Positions 32,282 through 45,100 of a stretch of 64,000 nt of DNA are shown here, in pieces. Within the stretch, counting starts at the first letter, position 1. Each line of letters starts with the position of its first letter. Both the position numbers and the translations under genes were made by a program. A model generated the notes under the pieces. It had not been told where the DNA came from, did not search any database, and was given only the letters and a program-made list of their open reading frames with translations. Origin of the DNA: Heligmosomoides polygyrus polygyrus (lineage: Eukaryota; Nematoda; Chromadorea; Rhabditida; Heligmosomidae); contig OX377205.1 of assembly GCA_947396885.1 (NCBI GenBank), positions 52,746,676 through 52,810,675 of the forward strand, in the 5' to 3' direction.

Positions 32282-35200
32282 CAGTACCGGACATGCCGCT
32301 GCGTCCAACAAGTACAAGCGGCGCGAAAGATGAAGAGCGGCGCAAAAGGGCGCCGGAGAGCGCCGTTTTCCGCTCGCCACGCGTCGCGGGTGGCGCAAGT
32401 CGCGGTAAGGCGCTGCGCATTCAACTTTTGGACGTTAGGCTGATGGAAGGAGCCTACCCATACGCTTGGACGAGCATGGCCTAATGTTTGGGGCTAACTG
32501 TCGGCCAGGCGTGCTGCGAACAATGCATATAGGCCTGACAGAATCAATTGAGTGGGCGCGACAACCTATAGAGCGAGCGACAACTTGTAGTGAGTGTATG
32601 GGGAGTTTTAAGGAAAATTCCTAGCCTTTCTACTCAGGAGTTGATCTAAGACTGTCCAGCTTGCATCAGGAGTGCGCAGTGAACAATGTTTATAGAATCG
32701 AACCTATCAATCGAGTGGGCACGACACTTGTAGAGTAAGCATTTGGGGAGTTTTATCAGAAATTCCCAGCCGCCATACCCAGGGCTCTAGGGCTGTCCAG
32801 CTTGCATCTGGAGTGCATCGAGAACAATGCATATGCAATCGAACCTACCAATCGAGGTGGCGCAACCGCTCGCAAATTGCACGGGCGTGTTTGGAGCGCG
32901 ATAGCTCTGTCAGGTGTGAACCCTTCCGGCTGCAGCTCGCGGATTTTGTAGTCAGTAAGAAGCTCTAGCAATTTGCCAAATCACGAATTGCTAGCATAAG
33001 AAAGGACAAAGTTACGGAGGTGCGAAAATGCAGGTCAGGCTGTGCAACCCGTTTTTGTCGATTTCAGTCGATCACTGCGGGAAGAGGCGATGAGCTGACG
33101 GCCTACAAATGCGTATGCTAGCAGACCACTTAAGGTGCTTTACGAAGAAGCGCTCACAGTTCTCCAGCTTCCTAAGCTGCCTTAGTTGCAGCTGCCGTTT
33201 TAGAGGTGCGAACGGCAGCGGTGAGATTTGTTCCGCTCTTACTCGCCCAAATTTGAGTCTTCGAGACTCGCGATGGCACCGTTACGTTCAGCTCGAAAGG
33301 CGCTATCGAACGATATCAATCGCGACCAATTTTGGAGAAATCGATTTTTTGACAATTTCGCATCGGGGTGAGGCCGCAGCGGAGGGCCGATGACGTCACC
33401 GAAAATCATTAATTTCGAATCTGAAGTCAAAAGTCAAAAATCAGTATTTTCGAAATAAGCCAAGTTGGGCACCATTCGAAAGCGCTTTTGGTGGTGAATG
33501 GAAAGGTGTTACTTGGAGTGGCGAGAACTGTGATATGAGCGAGTAACAGCGAGGAGAACATTGTGCTAAATTGCGCGCGCGACGTCTGAGCGCATCAGCG
33601 GTTGCAGCTTGTGGGTTTTGTAGGCACCGAAATGTTCTAGTAGTGTGCTAAAACATTGTAATGTAGCTTATGATTGGACAAAGTTATAGCGCTGCGAAAA
33701 TGCAGGTTGGCCTCGTGTGACACGATTTTTCTCAATTTCAGTCGACTCCTGCGCGAAGACGGAAAGCTAACGGCATGCAAGACCGTGTGCTAGCAGAGCT
33801 TTGAAAACACTTTGCATTGACGTGCTCACAGCTCCCTAGCTTATTAAGTTGCCTTAGTACCAGCTGCCATTTAGAGCGGCGGACGGTAGCGGTGAGATTT
33901 CTTCCGCTCTTACTCGCCCACATTTGAGTCTTCGACACTCTCGATGACACCGTTCCGTTCAGATCAAAAAGCTCAATCGAACAGTGTAAATCTCGACCAG
34001 TTTTGGAAAAACCGGTTTTCTGACAAATTCGCGTCGAAGAAGAGGGCAATGACGTCATCAAAAGGCGATATTTCCGAACCAGGCCAAATTGGTTACCATT
34101 CGATAGAGCTTTTTGTGCTGAATTGAACGGTGTTATTGAGTTTCGGAAGAACTGTAATCTGGGCATGTAAGAGAGCAGGAAACTTCGTCTTCTAGCGCGC
34201 CACCCTAAAATAACAGCTGGGACTAAGACAATTTAATAAGCTAGGGAGCTTTGAACAAGCCACATGAGAGCACCTTTACTGTTCTGCTAGCACACGGTCT
34301 TGCATGCCGTTAGCTTTCTGCGTCTTCTCGCAGGCGTCGACTGAAATTGGAAAAATCTCAATCGAACGGTGTGGCCAACCTGCATTTTCGCAGCACTGTA
34401 ACTTTGTCCAGCCATAAGCTACATTACAGTGTTTCAGCACACTACTAGAACATTTTGGTGCCTACAAAACCCACAAGCTGCAACCGGAAAGGTTCACACT
34501 TTACGGAGCTATTGCGCTCAGAATACGCCGCGCGCGCAATTTAGCACAATAATGGTCGATGTTCTCATCGCTGTTACTCGCTCACATCACAGTTCTCGCC
34601 ACTCCAAGTAAAACCGTTCCATTCACCGTCAAAAGCGCTTTCGAATGGTGCCCAACTTGGCCAGATTCGAAAATACTGATTTTCGGTGACGTCATCGGCC
34701 CTCCGCTGCGGCCTCACCCCGATGCGAAATTGTCAAAAAATCGATTTCTCCAAAATTGGTCGAGATTGACAGCAGTCGATAGCGCCTTTCGAACTGAACG
34801 GAACGGTGCCATCGCGAGTCTCGAAGACTCAAATTTGGGCGAGTAAGAGCGGAACAAATCTCACCGCTGCCGTTCGCACCTCTAAAACGGCAGCTGCAAC
34901 TAAGGCAGCTTAGGAAGCTGGAGAACTGTGAGCGCTTCTTCGTAAAGCACCTTAAGTGGTCTGCTAGCATATGCAGTTGTAGGCCGTCAGCTCATCGCCT
35001 TTTCCCGCAGTGATCGACTGAAATCGAAAAAAATGGCTTGTACAAGCCTGACCTGCATTTTCGCACCACCGTAACTTTGTCCTTTCTTAAATTCGGCTAG
35101 CAATTCGTGATTTGGCAAATTGCTAGAGCTTCTTACTGACTACAAAATCCGCGAGCTGCAGCCGGAAGGGTTCACACCTGACAGAGTTATCGCGCTCCAA

Positions 35201-35808
35201 ACACGCCCGTGCAATTTGCGAGCGGTCGCGCCCACTCGATTGGTAGGTTCGATTGTATATGCATTGTTCTCGATGCACTCCAGATGCAAGCTGAACAGCC
35301 CTAGAGCAACTCCTATGTATGGCGGCTGGGAATTTCTGATAAAACTCCCCAAACGCTTACTCTACATGCTGTCGCGCCCACTCGATTGATAGGTTCGATT
35401 CTATATGCATTGTTCACGGCGCACTCCAGATGCAAGCTGGACAGTCTTAGATCGACTCCTGAGTAGAAAAGCTAGGAATTTTCCTTAAAACTTCCCATAC
35501 GCTCACTCTACAAGCTGCCGCTCGCTCTATAGGTTGTCGCGCCCACTCGATTGATTATGTTATTCATTGTTCACAGCACGCCATGCCGGCAGTTAGCCCC
35601 AAACAGTAGAACATCCTCGTCCAAGCGTATGGGTAGGCTCCTTCCATCAGCCTAATGTCCAGAAGTTGAATGCGCAGCGCACTACCGCGACTTGCGTCAC
35701 CCGCGACGCGTGGCGAGCCGAAAAAGGCGCTCTCCGGCGCCCTTTTGCGCCGCTCTTCATCTTTCGCGCCGCTTGTGCTTGTTGGACGCAGCGGCATGTC
35801 CGGCACTG
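32282..35808. mobile_element. Giant palindromic foldback element (3.5 kb, arms about 1.7 kb)
   Basis: CAGTACCGGACATGCC at the left end has its inverse at 35793-35808. The arms align throughout with few indels; for example 32756-32971 mirrors 35120-35335 and 33115-33390 mirrors 34695-34970. The axis falls near 34045-34055 around TGACGTCA, so there is almost no spacer. Blocks are shared with the 19396-26022 element. Apparent long frames in one arm recur as mirror images in the other and are not genes. No transposase or clear target duplication was found. Confidence 0.8.
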
Positions 35809-38800
35809 CACGACTTTCAAAAGCGACCGAAGTATCCACAAAACGGGGGGGGGGGGGGGCAGAAAACAGATTTTCCGATGACCGCTGTCCAGAGCTATCA
35901 TTGCGCACATATTGCGTGCAATTCGACGCGTTTTCCTAGCCGTAAGGTGCACCGTTTCGAGGAGAGCCAAGTAAGAGCACGTCACCGATTTTGCTGCACT
36001 TTTCGGTGGCCGGAGAATTGGGTGGTTCAGATACTTCACGGACTCTCGGAATGTTTCGAAGCGGACATGTCCGTCGGGATAGCCAGGAGTGATTCGCTCG
36101 GGTCCACTGTGTGCTGCCCGCGTCGATGATTCCCTCACCGGGCAGCTGTGGCACTCGCCGATCAGGGAGAAACCCAGCTGACCAGGTCGCGCTGCTGAAC
36201 GCGACCAGCGCTCTCGCTTTCCGGCAGTACTCTGCGGCACCGGCCTAGCACATGCAAGAGAGCCTTCCCCCTTGATCGCTTTGCTGCGTTCGCAGAACCC
36301 TTCGTACGGCTCGCCGTGCTGTCTTGCCCTTGGTTCTTGTGCGGAGCTTCAAATCATAGGATGACTGTCTGGCACTCAGCAAAGGCCTCCACATTGCCTC
36401 CTCACATTTCCGAAGCAAACATTATACTGGCGCATACAACAGTATTGTTATGCCACTAGCACTAGAACTTTGTTGCTTATTTTTTCAGCTTAGAACTCAT
36501 TTAGTTATGCAAACATTACAGCTAATAATTCTTGGACGTACTAATCTATTAACAACGGAAACAAAACAGAAGAACTTGCGAGTTTTGATTTGGAAAATGT
36601 TGGACTAAATTCCGCAGATTTTACTGATGTGTTCACAAACCTACCTCACGTTACTATTATGGAAAAAATAAAAACCTTATTAATATGTGTTTCAAAAACT
36701 CAAAAAATTGTTGCTAGCAACGGCTTTGAAGTTTTTTTACACGGACATTTCCGTTAAGAACAATAAATACGTATACTAAAAATCCTCTGATTTTCTATAT
36801 TATACTTATATTTTTTCTTATATATAAATAGGTTTAGCCGTTTACGCGCATGTCTAAGCATGTCTACGTTTGAATTTGAGCACTCCAAGAATGTAATTTT
36901 AGAGAGACAGCAGTCATTCAAACCGTTCAGATACATGGATGGCATACTTACAGTTCACAATTTTACAGAAAACATCATTGATTGCACACTTGGATTCGTG
37001 TCCGAAAACGCACTTGCCTTTAGAAAGAACACACATGTAATTATCTGGATCTCAGCTGAATAATTGTAAATAACCGCATAGAAATCACATAGAAACCAAC
37101 TCGTATAATAAAACAGATTTATTTGATTTCATAGTTGATCGATTCCCACAAATGGATTCTGAAGTTTCTATCGGAGTAAAGCGTAATGTCGTATACGCAG
37201 AAGTCCATTGAATAGCCAATGCTTGCTCAAAATTTGAATTTTTTGAATAGATTAGAGGGCTTTTATAGAGCTCTTGTGAACGACGGATCTAGTAGAGAGC
37301 CGTTAACATTGGCAGGTGCAATTTTAAAATGAGGCAAATATTGTATAAATATAGCAGCCAGGTAATTGCAAAAAAATCTAAAAATTTTGCGAAAGCATTA
37401 AGCTGAATTTGACCATTTGCCAATATTTATTCTTGCATAATTAAAATGTTTACAAATGCGTTTATGCTGTTGTCTATGCCTATGGAACTGTGCTTTGTAC
37501 GCGCTTAGGAGTTTCATTTTATTCCAACTGAGCACAAAATCTAATCCAAAAACACAAGATTAAGATGCAAAATATTGTCGCCATGTTAACATTCCTGAAA
37601 AGGCAAAGTGACTAAAGCTATGGTATAATATGGGTTATCCTTTCTGATAGCGAATACTGTATTACAGTGGAATTAGTTTTGTTAAAACAAGGACCAGAGA
37701 CAAAGACTTTGGAACTTACAGTATGCCATCAGAGTCAGCTGATGGACATACTGTAGGTTCCAAAGTCTTCGTAATGTTGACCTAATTTTGAATATGAATT
37801 AACTAAATTATAAATGTAAATATATACACTATAGAACATTAAAAAATACAAAGTAAAATACAAAACTAAATATAAAATATATATTTGAAGTTAAAAAAAT
37901 TCATAGGACACTAAAGTTGTCAGAATTGAAAATAGTAGTTTTGTTATTAGTACATTTAAAAACGTTATAGCACTTTCCTCTTCATTGACAAGCCGCCGGG
38001 AAGGTGTTTTAACAAAAAAGTTCGTTTGGAGATAGGTGGCGAAACGAAGCACTTTGGAGAAAGTAAATTTCATCATTTTATTTTTTTTTTCGCTTTACTT
38101 TTGTTTATTCCCTGGAGAGTTACTTCGAGTCTAATCTTGATGTACATAATTCCGGCATAGCCATACAACGAAAAAATAGCCTCGATTTTTCACAACATTC
38201 GTGCCTGTTTGGGTAAAACGGCAATAGAGCAAACGCAACATTCAGATGTTTACTGGACAAGTAGTAGTGCAGGAGGGCGTCAAAGCATCCAGCGAAAATA
38301 GCAAAGAGAACAACGTTGGTTTCGGAATACCCTGCGAATCCTCTAAAAATGATTTTCAGTAGTTCCCGCAGACTTCTCGTTCCTGTGTGAGCACCGATAC
38401 CGCATAAAGCCTCCAGCTGCCTCAAGGTTCAGCCAATCACATCAACGCCAACGCTTCTTATCGCCTATGGGCAAGCTCACCCTTGATCACGACAGTGATT
38501 GTTCTTGGTGAAGATCGTGTGTGGAGCGGACGAAATAACTGACGAGGTTGCAGTTTCGAGTTCCGTCCGGGCAACACGTTCGCCACGGCCTCCAATCCGT
38601 ACTGCATCAGCGATGCCACTGGCCCTCTTACCCGATGATTCGGCTAACACTGCCGCTCCCCTTCTTCACCTCAAGCGCGACTGCGACCTCGACCGCGGCC
38701 GAACCCTCGTAGGGCGGTGAGCTGTGCTGGCGGGCATGATTCCGTCTGAGGGTGGGTGTGGAGAACGAGACCGAACCAGTGCAGTTCTTGCGTTCCGCAT

Positions 38801-39132
38801 TGATTCTGTTGGAATCATCAGTGCTTTGCTCTGGTCTTCAGCGGTAGTTGCTGAACCAGACCTTGGCGTAATATTTCGCATATATTGTTGTTTTTTTATA
38901 TTATATTTTTATTTCTTTTCTCTATTTATTTATTTATTATTTAACAAATATTTACCATTGTTATTTCATTTCTTCGTTAGTTTTGTCTCTAGTTCATGCA
39001 AGGATGTCTTCCGGTTTTTCCGTATTCGTACACTACGTTGCGCCACCCTTAGCTCATTTGGGGGTGAAGTTGAGTCCGTTTTGGTAGCACCAAGCCAATC
39101 GTTATATTCCAATGGGATGCGCTCGATTTCAG
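35809..39132. other. Region upstream of the Axin gene, unassigned
   Basis: 35809-36300 is GC-rich with a 15-base G run (35845-35859). 36400-38100 is AT-rich with no coding signal apart from the hairpin at 37703. 38530-38716 is GC-rich, open in one + frame (RATRSPRPPIRTASA...) and ends at GTGAGC, but its phase does not fit the exon at 39133. It could be an upstream exon of a different isoform or 5' leader. Confidence 0.35.
37703..37769. other. Near-perfect 30-bp hairpin
   Basis: AAGACTTTGGAACTTACAG and its continuation to 37732 pair with 37738-37769, with one G-U pair and one bulged base around a 6-base loop. It could be a small RNA precursor or a tiny palindromic repeat. Confidence 0.65.
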
Positions 39133-39143
39133 AAACCACACTC

Positions 39144-42100
39144 ATGGCGCTGGATGCGTGCAGCATCGCTACCAGCGTCGATGCCGTTCTTCAGGACGCA
39201 GCTGCTCTGCAGGCATTCCGCGAGTGGATCCGCCTGGTAAGTCGGAACGAGACCAGGCTCGAACACTTCCGCAAGAACGAGTGCGTTTCAGGATCCCTCT
39301 CGACCGTCTGACTGCCTTGCGCTTCATTTCGCTGTCAAGGGATATCAAGCGTACCTGGCTCGGAGAGAGCCGAGCACTTCCAGCATGGCCTGCTCTCTGC
39401 ATCGGAAGTTCATCAGGTAACGTTCAAAAAGACTTCTCACCCTTGGTAGTGGACACAAACCGCGACTTTTCGGTCGGTGTAAACGGAATCAACTAGGCGC
39501 ATATTGGGACAGCTTGACAGCATCTGTCTAGTTTTGAGCAATCTCTATCAGGCCGTCTTCCCTTCGAGATACTGCGATTGTGCTTTGTGTTCATAGCGCG
39601 AGCGCAACTGGATTACGATCCCTTTAAGGTGAATCAGGTCAGAATGTGGGGAATAGGGGACTGCTCTCCGTAGGCTGTGCACTCATTCCGATTCTCACTG
39701 TCCAGCGTAGTGTTTTGATTCTACCAGGTTTTTGCGTTGCCTACTCTTCCTAAACTCGGTTTTTCCGGCCATAACACCAGCAGCTTCCTGTGTAGACTAT
39801 AGGTCTATTATGCTAGCGAACAATGGCGGATCCCATCTCAAGGGGAAGTGGCTCTCGATCGCCTGCCGTTAACGTGAAATGCTAAATTTCTCGATTGCTG
39901 GTGACTGATTTGGTGGAACTTGAGAATAGGATATGGCCATACCTCGGCAGTCGGACGATGAGTGGAGCACAATCCTACCACTATTTGTAAGCGGCTTAGT
40001 AGCGACTCCCAGGTTAGGGAAACAATAACTGAAGACAATCTTGCCAGCTCGGCTGGTCAACTGCCGCGTTTCTCGTTGAGCTCTGCTCCTACTTACACTT
40101 CTTCGCTAGGTATCCCAGGGTGTTTTCGGGACAAAAACATGAAAAAAGCAGGAAAACATCACTGAAAAAGGACAGTGTGACCTCTGCGCACAATGTGATG
40201 CGAAGGCTTCATCTGTCGAGAGCTCTGCCCTTTACTATCTCACCGCCCTTCCTTTGAGCTAAGCATGTCACGATGGCCTCCAAACTGATTGTGAACTAGT
40301 TCTTGCCATCTAATCACTCACGGTTCAGTCAACGCACGGGCACCTGCTCGTTCCTGCCATCGTCTGTTCGAAAGGAGGTGTCGGCACGAGTGCATTCCTT
40401 GAGTAGTCAGCAACCCCCTTACCCAGAGCTCTTCGATCCTATCCAGCCGTTTCTGCGGAAGCAGCTGACTACCCTGCACGCGCAGTTCATCGCCTCTGAC
40501 AGCTTCCTGGCGGTAAGTGCGCCTTTTGCGATTTCCGATTTCGCTTCAGATTCCGCTTACTCATCGAGTGTCCTCTTCTTCAGTTTCTCGCTCGAAATTG
40601 CAGCGAGGGATCGTCAGCAACGACGCCGCTGGATGAGTGTCATCTTAAGCCGTATCCTGACCTCGGTCCGACTGCTACCTTGGCTCGCGAACCGGCCAGA
40701 AAAGCTCGGGGGTGAGTTGCGCAGATATCTTGAATTTATGGATGGATCCCTAGTCCAGAAGTGTTCGGCTCACAATGAGAACCTTAATCACAATGTTTTG
40801 TTGAATAATATTGACCGATAAGTTCATCTTCGAGCCATAAGGATAAAGCATAAAGGACGGCGTCAACCAATTCCCGTTTGGGATGTTCCGCAAATTCTAC
40901 TTCTGCGGGATATGGTGGAGGTGACATCAATGCTTATTTGGCCCACAGAACGACTTCTAGTCGCCAAACGAAGAACTAGTTAGTGTTTTATCCCTCCAAA
41001 CAAGCCTGGCACCAATTCACCTATGCCGTAGGGAAGGAAGGTTTGGTTGGCTAAAGGGGGCGTTCAGAGCATCATCGCGGCACGATGCGACGTAATGACA
41101 ATCTCCCATAGGTCTTGTTTACTGTGCGCGCGACGCGCGACACGATGCGTGCGTAATGGTCAAATTGATCGAGCGACGCGACTGATCAATTCGGCCACTA
41201 AACTAAACACTAAACAAGGCCTTAAGGGCCCCCACACTTCTGCAGCGTTGCCACTGCCCTACCCTTAACCATAGGGCAGGGACGCAGAGCTCGCCGCAGA
41301 AGTGTGCGGAGGCGGGCGGCAGACGCCCCTTTTATACTTTGTCGCTGCGCGGCCACGTAATGAGGCCAAATTGATTGATCTTGTCGCCCGGCCTTAGGCC
41401 GGGGGCATACTTCCATCGCCGCGATGCCATCGCGGCGCTTAGTTCATGGCCATTCCGCCGCACGCGGCCGAATAGTCAAAGAAAACCTCGCCGCGGCCGC
41501 CGCAACAGTGGCGGTCGGCATGCGCGATGGCTTCCCGCGCCCATCGCGGGCATGGCATACTTTTTCGCGCCGCGCGCGGTGTTTAGCGTTGATCCTGGAC
41601 GGATCGCCGTCGCGCTCCCTTGCAGAGCGATGGGCGATGCGACGAGCACAGAGAAATTCGAATTCTTTCGCGTCGCTCTGCAAAACTCATCGCCGCGATT
41701 CAATCGCGGCGACGGGAAGTATGCACGAGGCCTTAAGGCATCTGTTATACTCCCGCGGAAGCATCCGCGGAACGTCCGCGGACCAATGGTGCACGGCGGA
41801 GGCGGGCGTGGCGAGGCGTGGCGATTGGCCAGGTGAGGAGTCTCGGCGCGATTCGCGCCCTTCCGCGGATGCTCCCGCGGGAGTATAACTCAGGCCTAAC
41901 ACCAGCTGTCCGAAACAAACCGCATGAACCGCGACCAATCGCGTCACTCAGCGTCGGATCGCGTCGCGCTCGAAAGGGCGCGATGCGATGGATCGCGGTG
42001 AAGGGCGTGGTATGACTCCTATCAGCTGGTTTTCGCAGTGCGGACTCGCACTTGCTCCTGCTCTTTGCTTTATTTTTCGTCGACGACACCTTTTATATGT

Positions 42101-45100
42101 TTTGCGCTAAGAAAGGTCAGCCGCAACACGTCAGCAACAACCACCGAACAAAACCTACAGCGAGAAAGAGAAGAGTGCGGAGAAAAATGAGTAGACAGAC
42201 GTGGACCCGGAAATTTGTGCACAGTTGCGTGTGTGCAAGTGCGCAATGGTGCGTGATCGCTGATCGCTTCGCCGGCTGTTCAGAATGCTCATCGTCATGC
42301 GAGCAGCGCGACGCGACTAGACGCATCGCGCCGGTGGAATCGCGCCGCCCGGGGATGGAAGTATAAGCGGGGCCCAGGCGCTTCCACTCGCATCTCACGC
42401 TCTGCTTCAATCCACAAAATATAGAAAAATATCTGTTCTAAAGAAAAACGGTCAGTTCTTAAGGGGAGTTCAGCAACTGTGTTGCCCACGTTTGAGTGGG
42501 CAGCTCTCAAAACGTTGTGCACTATCAGCTGAGGAGATTCATCGTCAACACTTCTCAAACGTATCTCGCAAGGCTATCTATGCTCTCTACTCAGGGCTCT
42601 TCTGCTGAGTACTTGAAGGCAGTGGAAGCGATTGCTTTTGGACCTATTTTTTTCTATTAGTCTCTCCTTGACTTTCGTCGTCGTGTAATTATTCGAACCA
42701 CCATTTCTCTAACCAGCGTTAAGTTCTGACCACTAGAGCAGTGAATGCACATTTCTCTGACGATGAGAGGGTTGCGAATGGTTGCGGGCATCGCGTCTTA
42801 TTCTCAGTTACTATGGCATTCCAGACGGGGTCGCTAAGGAATTTTAGCCGGGTCGTTGACCCTTGCTCCTATACAGGTTATGTAGGAACACAATGCCTTC
42901 GCGACAGTGTCTTCCTTGTTCCTTTCTCTTTTCGACTAGTCTTTGCTCGGTCTAGATAGGTGAGCGGCAGTGTGAGAGAAGTACAAACGATCTCCCAAGA
43001 TAGTCACAGCTTAGGACGTTTTCTCTGGCATCGAAATGTCACTGATTCTCCCGTTGGATGCTTCATCGATCTCAAAAGGTAACCTCCGGTGTTGCTCAGG
43101 TCGAAGGATCATGCCTACTCTTGTGGCGCGTCGACTAGCCGAGATACTGACGTTACCTCCCGTGCAATCGCGGTGGATCGGGAGCGAAATCTCTTTAAGG
43201 TGAGTGAGTTGCGCAACTTCTGCAGAGCACGGCCTTGATCCTTCTTGCTCACTTATTATTAGCTATGCCGCGGATTTCGAGAGACATATTCGGTTCGGCA
43301 TAGCCAGGAAGTCAGTATCGAATAAATCTCATTTCAGCATACCGACGGCTCAATCCGGCACGACCTTCCCGAAGCTCGCGAAGCGTTTGCGTCGGTGCTT
43401 ATTCAACGGCTCGAGGTGATCAGCAAGGAGCTGGACGGATGTGATGACAACACATTTGCGCGGTACGGCGAGACGTGACAATCTCTCGTGCCACATGCTC
43501 AGTTCACGTGCTTCAGCGACTTGCCAAGAGATCTGGCCACCAGTTCCTTCTTGCCGTCGCTCCATGACAACCGCATCCTGGAGGAGACCACAAGCGACGA
43601 AGAGGTCGAGAAGTACGTCGGAAGGATCGATGGAACTCGGCGTCGCTCAGGTGCGCGTCACCATCTAAGCAGTCAGAAGGCGCAGCTGGAATGGGGCGTT
43701 CCTTTCCAGAGTCCAGCTCTCCGGTGATGTTCAACTTCCGACACAATACGTCCAACCCCTACGAAAATGGCTTCGCTCCTCCTCCTGAGGAGTTCCTGCC
43801 TCCGTTTCCTGAACTGCCTGCTCCTCCTGTCTTCCCGGTGGCGAATAAGTAAGTGTCTGTAGAGTGAGGAAAGTTGCAGGAGCGCATGACGTTTTCGACA
43901 ACGGCCTTATGTTTCCAGGTCGCTGAGCTACCGCTTCTCCGATTCCAGTGGCTTCTGCAGCTCGGAGAGCGCGTACTTCTCCGACAGAAGCTTTGGCGGA
44001 AAGAAAATGAGTGAGAACTTGCCTTTTCGTGATCAGTATTTCTTCCGAATGCCATATCAGAAGGTTTGGCGTCATTGCAGCGATCTGCCCTACTTTCCGC
44101 AGCTTTCGTTTTTATGGTTTTCTGATGGCAGTGTTGGAGGGCAGTCAAATGAATCGACGCTTTGATCACAAAAATTGTTGGGGCAAGCCGTGAGGATGGA
44201 TCAAACATCAGATTGTAACGAACGATGCTGCGCTTTTCACATCGACAAAAATATTTTAGAGACAGCATGAGGCAAGAATAATGGGTTAGATCCGCTGACG
44301 CAGTATTCAACCAATCCACCCCAGCAGATTCTCACGGTGTCTAACAGAAACAGCACTAAGATTCGCAGGCTAACCAAGACCTTGGTAGGCGAAACTTCTC
44401 TGGGAAGGGCACAACTCTGAGCCGTTCATTGGCTCTCCGTTGAAAGTCATCGGGGGCGGGGGGAGGGGGCATTCAAATTGTCTCCTTGGCTTCCTATTGA
44501 AGTAGAACGGAAGTTGTATCACAGAAGGACTGTTTAATGCCGGAAGTCTGCCCTTCCACTTTTACTCAATTTTCACGACCGCTCCGCTTTTCCGCTCCTC
44601 CAAGAATTGTGGTCCAAAAGCAATCTTTGTGCCTAACATCTGGCTCTGCGATTGTTCATCTAACCAGTTCTGAGTGATTAGTGTGGCTAGTGACCTGGGA
44701 TCTTTACAAGCCTCACGAATGTGCGCCATCTGTGGACGGTTAAAGTGAAATACAATTTGCTTCCATGCAATATTCGTTTTTCGACGGTCGTTCGCCGAAC
44801 CTGACACGACATACTCAACTCTCCATTTCTATAATAGTAGCTGAACTTCAGAACGGCTGCAAATTGTGTGCTGCATGATAAAATTCCGAGAGCAGTTTGG
44901 CACTCCGAAGCTGGTGATTCAGACAGCACGGACAGTTCACATTAGTCATGCTCTGATGAAGTTTTTTTTCGTAATGCCGATCAATTCACAGAGTCATCTC
45001 ACCAGACCAGGTCAGATTTGGATCTGGCCTCAAATACATAACGTGTGACAATCCGATAAACCTACTGTAAATTCAGGGCGTCTCGAAAGCTGTATCTTTG

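Noticed and set aside
32756..35389. Long frames in the foldback element, such as those at 33109-33393 and 32756-32971
   Set aside because: Each recurs as a mirror image in the other arm, has no domain, and is explained by the palindromic repeat.
38724..39311. A 195-codon frame with a hydrophobic run that looks like a membrane protein
   Set aside because: It runs through an AT-rich intron-like stretch with T-rich sequence and only overlaps Axin exon 39133-39236 by sharing its frame.
41375..42089. Several long overlapping frames on both strands rich in R, A and G
   Set aside because: They arise from GC-rich palindromic repeats; all frames are open because stop codons are AT-rich. No domain or consistent strand.
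42781..42875. Possible extra Axin exon after TTCTCAG at about 42807
   Set aside because: In the required phase it meets TAG after about 13 codons, whereas exons 40584-40711 and 43100-43199 join in phase without it.
43416..43502. Alternative Axin intron using GTGATC after GAG at 43415
   Set aside because: It is phase-compatible but would drop VISKEL, which continues the GSK3-binding-like helix; the 54-base intron 43463-43516 keeps it and has a better acceptor.
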